Assembly (NCBI GenBank): GCA_038503065.1 | Contig: JBCAMK010000001.1 | Span: 2,604,001 to 2,668,000 of the forward strand | Length of the DNA stretch: 64,000 nucleotides | Direction of reading: 5' to 3' | Origin: Paragyromitra xinjiangensis | Taxonomy: Eukaryota > Ascomycota > Pezizomycetes > Pezizales > Discinaceae | Shown: piece by piece, positions 57,587 through 64,000 of the stretch | Layout of the letters: each line of letters starts with the position of its first letter | How positions within the stretch are numbered: position 1 is the first letter of the stretch | Notes under the pieces: model-generated | Told to the model about the DNA's origin: nothing | Seen by the model: the letters and a program-made list of their open reading frames with translations, nothing else | Database searches by the model: none | Translations under genes and position numbers: made by a program

Positions 57587-60500
57587 TTAGTAACAATCCC
57601 TAAAATTTCTTGCAGGAGCAAATCCGGATGGCTCATATGGCGATTGTGATTTTATCCACACCCCTAGATCGAAAAAATTAGGGGTCAACGAACAAGTAAC
57701 GGGTGGAGTTGAAGCTAGGAAAGAAGTTCTTACAAGGAGAATCATGCTGAGGAACGACATCGTACACCCGGCCAACTTGTAATGAAACCTCACCATGAAC
57801 TGGAGAGCCTTCATATCCAGATACCACCACGCACCGCTTTGACCCGGTTCCATTGAAATTCTGATTCTGTGGTGGGGGGTATGCTATAGGATTTTGTGGA
57901 GTTAAAGGCGAGTTTGGCATTAAAGGGCTATGTGGAGCTTGTCGAAAGTCGCTAGGGAATGCCGAAAATGGGCTTCGGGGTGGGGATATATTTTGATTTT
58001 CAATTGGAGGTTCTGCCCACCGAGGTACTTGGCTGTAGTTGTAGCTTGTATTCCATCCTGTATGCCCATTGTCGCCAATATTCATGACGCTCATTCTATT
58101 TTCGAGCGTTGCAGTGTAGTTGGGGATATGGTTCGTGTCTGACACGAAATAAGCGCTTGAAGGTCGCGGCTGTTGGTACCAGTTTTGGGTAGCTAATCCG
58201 GGATGGTGAACATATTCTGTGCTAGGAGGTGCTTGATGTTGGGGAGGGTGTAGATATAGTTGAGGGGGAGGAGGGGGATGAGCGAAGGAATGAGGACGAG
58301 TATCCCAAACATTTTCGGATGCAACATGCGGTGGATGAAGTTGTGGTTCGGTGGCAGCTCTCTCTGGACCTGGGGGAGGCCCTACTGACCAGGAGCTAGT
58401 TCTATCTTTTAAAACTGAGGGTGGTTCTGAATGTGATGGTAATGTTTTTGATCGTTGTGGCCCTTCTGGAGCTCGGGTTGGGATATGTAACTCTACGTGA
58501 TGTGTCTCGCCGTTAGGCGTATTTACTCTCTCCAATGCAACTGGGGAATCTTTAGCTGGGTGAGATTGGACATCTTCTTGACTTGGTTGCTTTGGACGAA
58601 TTTGATCTAGAAGCTTGGATGCGTTGATTTCTGCCTCCCTGGTAAGTTTATGATACTCAACATTTCAGAAAGCACATACCTGGTTGGGGAATCCTGGTGT
58701 CTTCAGATACGGGGTTTTCTTTATATGGTGGTGGTGGTGCGATAAACTCATTCTCCTCAACCGTACCCGAGAGTTTTTGGATATCCTTCAAGAACAAACT
58801 CAAGCCTGTTATATAGTTAGCTGCTATAGTTATGGCTAGAGATATAACTTGGTAAGCGCAATAGATTAGGTGTCGTACTCGATTCTGACGAGAAACTAAG
58901 TTTCAATGATCCACAAATTTTGATACCGGGAGGAGTCGTAGTGCAGTACAGATCTCTGGGGTATATCCAGCCCCATGATTTCTTTTCCTCATCGCTCGTT
59001 TTTGGACTATTTTCAAATAGCCCGAAAGAAATTGATTTATCTGAGGATTTGACAGATCTCCTTAAGTTCCGAACGTCGTTTATAGATACTGGAGATAAAT
59101 TAGCGACGGAGGTGATTCGTGAGTATTGGGCGGACTTACAGTAGATATGGCAATGTACATCTTGTTCAATGCTTCGTATTATGAAATTAACTGGTGAATT
59201 TCGGTTATGGCCCTTCTTTCCTAGTAGCCAACAATTACGAAAGGCTCTAGTAGGGTTAAATCCATATGGATCTAAGGACCCTACCACGGAAAAATCCGTA
59301 AATACAGCATTTTTAGTTTGCCTACATCGGGTTAGTCGCTAAGCTAACGATGAGAGTTGAAGACCTGAATACATTAAAAACCGTGAGGTCTCTTTAGTTG
59401 GCGTTTCCAACCCCGTCTGTGAAAACTCAGCCACGGGCCCTTTTAAACAGGAAAGAGTTTCGTATCGTTTCCAAATTGTAAAAAGCGTTGGAATGGACGC
59501 TATATGGAGTCGCTGTGTAAGTTCACGTGCTTGAAGACATGAGAAAGAGTTGTGACAAACAGGAGTATCCATGACGGAACGTGAAGTGCAAAGAGCAATT
59601 CACTGGTTGTGGGCTACGCCAGTCCTTATCTTCCTTATGCACCGTGAACCTTGAGATAGCAAACACCAGTTCTTCCGCGGGTTTTCCATCTTCTAGATAT
59701 GATGAATATTTCGTATCGATTCCACCAACTGTAGCAATATTGCATTTTTGTTAGTCAATGTGACTTGGTGAATGGGGGCTTACTATCGATTGTAATCTCA
59801 TACATTCTCCTATCCCCCAATAGATCGTATTGGGGTTCCATGGATCGCACAGTTTCACCTTCAATTCCGATGGGATGTGAAAATGATCAAGGAAAAATTG
59901 TGCATCCTCAACATCTTCGTTCTCTATGAAACTAGACTTATTGACACTCTCAAACATAGCCATCCGATACCACGAAAATCCTGGAAGGTGGGCCTTCTCA
60001 AAATAATCCTGAACTTTTCGTCCTCCAGGAAAATGGGCTCCATCAGGATCATCGGCGGTATCGGAAAATCCTATCTCTTGTGTCAAAGACAGCCCTTCTA
60101 ATCGCAATTTTAAGCCCCTTCTGCCTATGGCTCTCTCACTAAAAACCTGTTAACTTTTTTCTTTATGGTAGGGAGGGGTCATGCAAAATTTCGCCAAGAA
60201 AGTACCTACTCGTAAGATGACGCAATTCGAAGTCGTTCATGTGGTTTGGGTCCGTTTACTGCCCACTTGACAAGATCAGAGGGTTGGGTTATCCCAAGTA
60301 TAACATTCACTGCCACATTCGTTCTGAGCATTGATGCAACAAGCTTCGCGAATTTCGGCCGTCCTAGAATTAATCAAATCATTAGCACACACGACCCTAA
60401 CCCCAACAGAGGTGGAGAACTACTTTCAATATCTTTCAACTCGAGAAATATATTCTTGCTGCTTCCTTGCTTTACCGCAGTTTGTAGCAGCCACCAACCT

Positions 60501-61637
60501 GTTTCACCAGAAGGGCCATCTGTATCGGCAATTGACTGTGCAATAAAGGTTTTTGGTCCGCCTATATCAAAAAATGTTAGCGCCCTTTCCCCTGGAACCA
60601 TGATTGCTGAATTGGGGACGAACAGGAATAGTTGTTGAGTATTTCTTTGTGATAGCCTGTGCTACTCCGTCCACCGAACCATTGCCTGCAGTTACACTGG
60701 AAAAGGTCGTCTCGTAGCTTTCCCGCACCTCTGGGCGCCAGAAAATGAGATCCTTTGAGCCGAGCACCTGGGCATATTACTACTCTACCATTTTCTCCTT
60801 CTTCTGAGATTTGCACCTCGCTGTATACGCGTGATCACGATTTAGTAAGACTTCAATATCCGCTTACTCACGTTCTCGTGAAGACACAGAGAAACCAGCC
60901 AGGAGAACATACAAAGCCCAATTGTCTATCCTTTCACAGCGTTCTGCTGAGACGAACGGCAGACCATCCGGATGATTTGGCCGTTTGGCGGAAATTTTCC
61001 TTTGCGGTACGGGCTGAGGCTGCTCGGCTTGGAGATCTGATGGCGGCATGCATTTCAGCATCGATTTCCGCTTCTTAGACTTATGTTGGCATTGCCCGGA
61101 TTGAATTTTGTGGAGGGTATCGGAAATATCATCCTGTTTCGCACTGGAAGGTAGTCAGAAGATATCCATCGTAAGTTGTTGGCATGCGCTCACGGTCAGC
61201 TCATACTTATTAGCGAGGATAGCAATAGAATTCTGGTGAACCATCAACTGCTGGGTCAGGGTCGCCAATTCCGCCTCCTCTTCCCTCCATCTAATCATCT
61301 TCCAATTATCTTGAAGGCTCACCCTAAAGCCCTTTGCATCTTTCTCATCCAAAGTCTTTTCGTATTTACTGACAATTTCTTGCATTTGTTTTAGCGTCTC
61401 CTCGCAACTCGACATCAAAACCTTTAATTGGTCTGCGATGTCTGCGCGCGAAAAGACGGAATCCGGCTTCTGGATCTGAGCTCTTAAAACGTTCAAGAAC
61501 TCGTTAAAACTATAAACCACCTGTTGAACCCTTCGGAACTGTTTCGGCGCTTCACTGCGACCTAAAATGATTGTACCGACATCATAACAAGTTTGCATGA
61601 TGGCAAGCATGTCGCCAATACTGAGTCCTACCGCCAT
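57587..61637 (-). CDS. Large multi-exon protein: fungal helical N-domain, proline-rich region, C-terminal SH3-like domain
   Basis: Start at 61637 (MAVGLSIGDMLAIMQTCYD), the helical opening typical of fungal N-terminal signalling domains. Exon 1 is 61637-61194; intron GTGAGC...ACAG; exon 2 61133-60872. Later coding blocks are seen in order. ALTFFDIGGPKTFIAQS lies near 60600-60520 and FAKLVASMLRTNVAVNVILG near 60360-60300. LRLEGLSLTQEIGFSDTADD runs from 60110 and GGIDTKYSSYLEDGKPAEEL from 59730. WGWIYPRDLYCTTTPPGIKI lies near 58960 and LFLKDIQKLSGTVEENEF near 58790. From 58645 a His/Pro/Ser-rich region runs to 57850. The end is SH3-like: VVVSGYEG, VSLQVGRVYDVV, then across the last intron PWVWIK and GFAPARNF. 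Several middle joins are not resolved, so this could be two genes meeting near 59550. It is probably a cytoplasmic scaffold. Confidence 0.6.
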
Positions 61638-63283
61638 GACGTGATACTGTGGGCTCGAAAAAAGCACAAGTCTGTTGAATATTTAGTTTCGACGATTTGA
61701 CGTATTGTGTCGTTTCCTCCGCAATTTGATGTGAAATGAAAGAGGGGAAGACTTCTCATATCATCGAGAAAGCAGACAACCTCTGGATTAACCGAATGCA
61801 ACGTGGTTCCGCATCGTGGCCTTGCGCTGTGCAAAGTGAATTTCCCACGGTGGTAGCTGAACAGCTTGCCTCCTATTCGTTACGTTTCAGCCATTGCGAT
61901 AAGAAAGCTGCGGTATGATGAAATTCTCTGCGGTTTCTCTACATGTAAGCTGTTTTCTCACCAGAATTCGATAGGGCGCCTGTCTCCGCATGAGCGTGCA
62001 TATGCACAATAACGAAGCAGTTTTGATTCTTTTATGGTGTAACACTAACCTAAGAAGGTAGTTACCTCCTCGGGCTAAAAGAAACTGAGAATGGCCTTTT
62101 ACTGGTGACCTGGCACAACCTGTTTATATTCAAACGACCAATCTCGAGAAGGCGACATCGAAATTTTGCCACCCACCAAAAGCTCAGGTCTCTCCTCCTG
62201 AGCGACAGTAAGATACACCTAAGGAAGACATTCTATACCTCAGGTTATTGCTTGCAGTATGGATTGTGAACTGCAATACCTACTGTTGCAAACTCGCTTG
62301 AGCGTTACTCTTACGTAGAGCCTCAACTGGGGGAATTTCATACATAACTTATGGGTTACACAGTACTCTGGATCTGCGAAAACGCTACACAACCAAGTTT
62401 CGTCATCGCATGTACTACATGTAACCATTGATGGAAAATAGGTGCACAAATCAGTGCCCTGACTAACAATATGTAGTACAAGGCTCAGGCATAAAGTCAC
62501 CGAACGGTAGGGTCGGCATGCAGCACTGGATAGCATAAGGGCGACCAATAATAGTATCATAATTTTCTGTTGAGGCATGCAGATCTTGAGCCACAAGTGG
62601 CACAGTGACTTTGCCTTCGTGGCCGAGTCACTCAACCACAATGAGCGCTTTGAGATCAAGTAAAGGATAATCACAACAATAGGATGAAAATTGTAGCCTT
62701 TTTTCCCTGCTTCCCTCTGAGCTCATTCATGATGTGCTTATACTAAGCAGTAAGTTTTCTATCGGTTCTTTCTTGGTTGGCAGTATTGGGGTGTGGAAGG
62801 AGCCACTTGACTTGTTCTCCTCGATGTTTAGTAGTAAGATCACCTTCGCCTACTTTTGCTGCAGACCCATGCCCGTTCGCTCACCTTATGCCTGGTATTT
62901 GTGAACCACGAGTGAACGAACTAGTACTCTTGCCACAGAAGGGAGGGAGGTCACGTGAAACCCACTGGGAGATGTGTTTTGTCTAGGGCGACGCTAGGCA
63001 CCTATATGATCCCTAGACATAACCTGGCACATGGCACTGGGCCTTTGTTAAGGATGTCTAATACAGCCACACAGTAAAACAGAGCGCTGGCACAGAGCGA
63101 ATGGGGCTTACCCGGTCACTGCACTGGTATAACAAGGGCATTCCCGCCGTCTGGAACTTACACCTCCATCACCTCTACATCCTCCCAAGGACGGATCCAC
63201 AACCCCTATACGATACTGTTGTGAGCACCCTCTATTCCTACGATCGGCAAGAAGTAACACTAACGCATTAATATACAGACACG
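61638..63283. other. Gene-free stretch
   Basis: No gene supported. A hydrophobic reverse frame at 62240-62674 is Cys/Leu-rich without recognisable motif. Confidence 0.4.
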
Positions 63284-64000
63284 ATGGCTGACGATAACCC
63301 GAACCAGAAGAAGCGGAAGTTGAAGTGGACTACTTCTTATTCTAAAATGACCATTTTAGACGCGGGGAAGAGACTAGGCTTTTGAATCAATGAACTCCAA
63401 GGGACGTCGGCTGCTAGAATGTTAGCAAACACAAAGTATAGCTTTGGAAGAAAGTTCCCGGATGCCATCTTGAAGACCAAGGAAAAGAGGCAAATGTTAG
63501 TGACTTGATTTATGCTATCATCAGTCCAATTCTTTTCGATTTCAGATCCAGGACGGAACGCCAAGGGGTACGGTTAGAGAGGGAGAAAGATATTATATCC
63601 ACAGACAATGAGACAGGAGGCACGGAGGAATTTGTTGTGATTGATCGCATTTCGGTGGGAGAAGAAATGTTTGTCTTCATCATAGAAGCGAAGGAGGGTA
63701 CTACGTCTGGAGAGGCGTTGAAACAGTATTTGTTATCAATAAAGGATGCGAGAGACAGCAATGGTGAAGGTGAGGTGTACGGTTTCGTTACAACTAGAGA
63801 AACCTGGCGAATGCTCAAATATGACGGTGCATCATTTCAGATGTCACGCAAGATTGACGTTCTGTTTGATAGTATAGATAGAGGGAAAGAGAAAGAGCTA
63901 TAGATGAAAGATTACTCCGTCCTGGTGGACTGCATGTACGCCGCGTTGAGCAATGGAGGCATTGTGAAGACTGAAGTTGAGTACCCGGTGGAGTTCTTTC
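63284..64000 (+). pseudogene. Fungal protein with IEAK motif, two in-frame stops, cut by window edge
   Basis: Exon 1 is 63284-63495 and exon 2 runs from 63546 past the edge; the 50-bp intron (GTTAGT...TTCAG) keeps phase. It starts MADDNPNQKKRKLKW. The conserved-looking core is EFVVIDRISVGEEMFVFIIE followed by AKEG, then EALKQYLLSIKDARD, GEVYGFVTTRETWRML and KIDVLFDSI. This type of protein occurs in expanded families of fungi. The IEAK with an upstream Glu/Asp is reminiscent of PD-(D/E)xK nuclease folds, an uncertain inference. Stops TGA 63383-63385 (after AGKRLGF) and TAG 63901-63903 (after KEKEL) interrupt a frame that stays protein-like on both sides (INELQGTSAARML; MKDYSVLVDCMYAALSNGG). 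Each stop needs only one C-to-T or G-to-A change. Confidence 0.65.

Noticed and set aside
59180..59287. Possible second SH3-like end (DPYGFNPTRAFRNCW) resembling the C-terminus of the same gene
   Set aside because: Similarity is short and no SH3 core precedes it; kept only as part of the large gene.
1..64000. CRISPR array, operons or bacterial signals
   Set aside because: Introns and fungal families throughout; tandem arrays have no spacers.

Overview
The window is nuclear DNA from a filamentous ascomycete (Pezizomycotina). Genes are split by short introns of about 40-150 bp with GTRNGT...CTAAC...YAG signals. Families typical of filamentous ascomycetes are present: GH6 with CBM1, GH51, cytochrome P450, a fungal rhodopsin-domain receptor and a NIMA/NEK-like kinase. 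Repeat content is high and non-autonomous transposons are scattered throughout. A deep class such as Pezizomycetes or Orbiliomycetes would fit, but that is inference. Nothing prokaryotic, organellar or viral was seen.

Layout. 1-9.8 kb is a more GC-rich, repeat-dominated block: a broken Plavaka-type transposase at the left edge, a 40-bp minisatellite, several other tandem arrays, an intron-containing gene resembling DUF6532 proteins with an expanding acidic tail, and a pogo-type transposase relic closed only by stop codons. 9.8-25 kb holds a PIF/Harbinger-like MITE, a large membrane protein interrupted by one in-frame stop, a TA-flanked inverted-repeat element, a GH51 arabinofuranosidase and a rhodopsin-domain membrane protein. 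25-35 kb holds an acidic hypothetical gene, an intact/degenerate pair of duplicated genes and a P450.

36-47.5 kb is the most interesting region. It has a NEK-like kinase with all catalytic motifs, a decayed copy of only its coiled-coil tail, and two divergent paralogues on the other strand. Both paralogues keep the kinase fold and coiled-coil tail but have lost the ATP-binding lysine and the DFG aspartate. The result looks like a local family of one active kinase and two pseudokinases, possibly heterodimerising through the coiled coils (inference).

49.7-51.3 kb is a secreted GH6 cellobiohydrolase with an N-terminal cellulose-binding module. 51.3-57.5 kb is gene-poor, with a tRNA-like sequence, a perfect hairpin and a dispersed repeat that also occurs at 42 kb. 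57.6-61.6 kb is one large multi-exon gene with a helical fungal N-terminal domain, a proline-rich segment and a C-terminal SH3-like domain. The right edge holds a gene with an IEAK motif, broken by two in-frame stops.

The two glycoside hydrolases suggest plant cell-wall degradation. The stop-only decay of several genes (13.8, 40.1 and 63.4-63.9 kb, and the pogo relic) is what C-to-T mutation of repeats would leave, but this was not measured.
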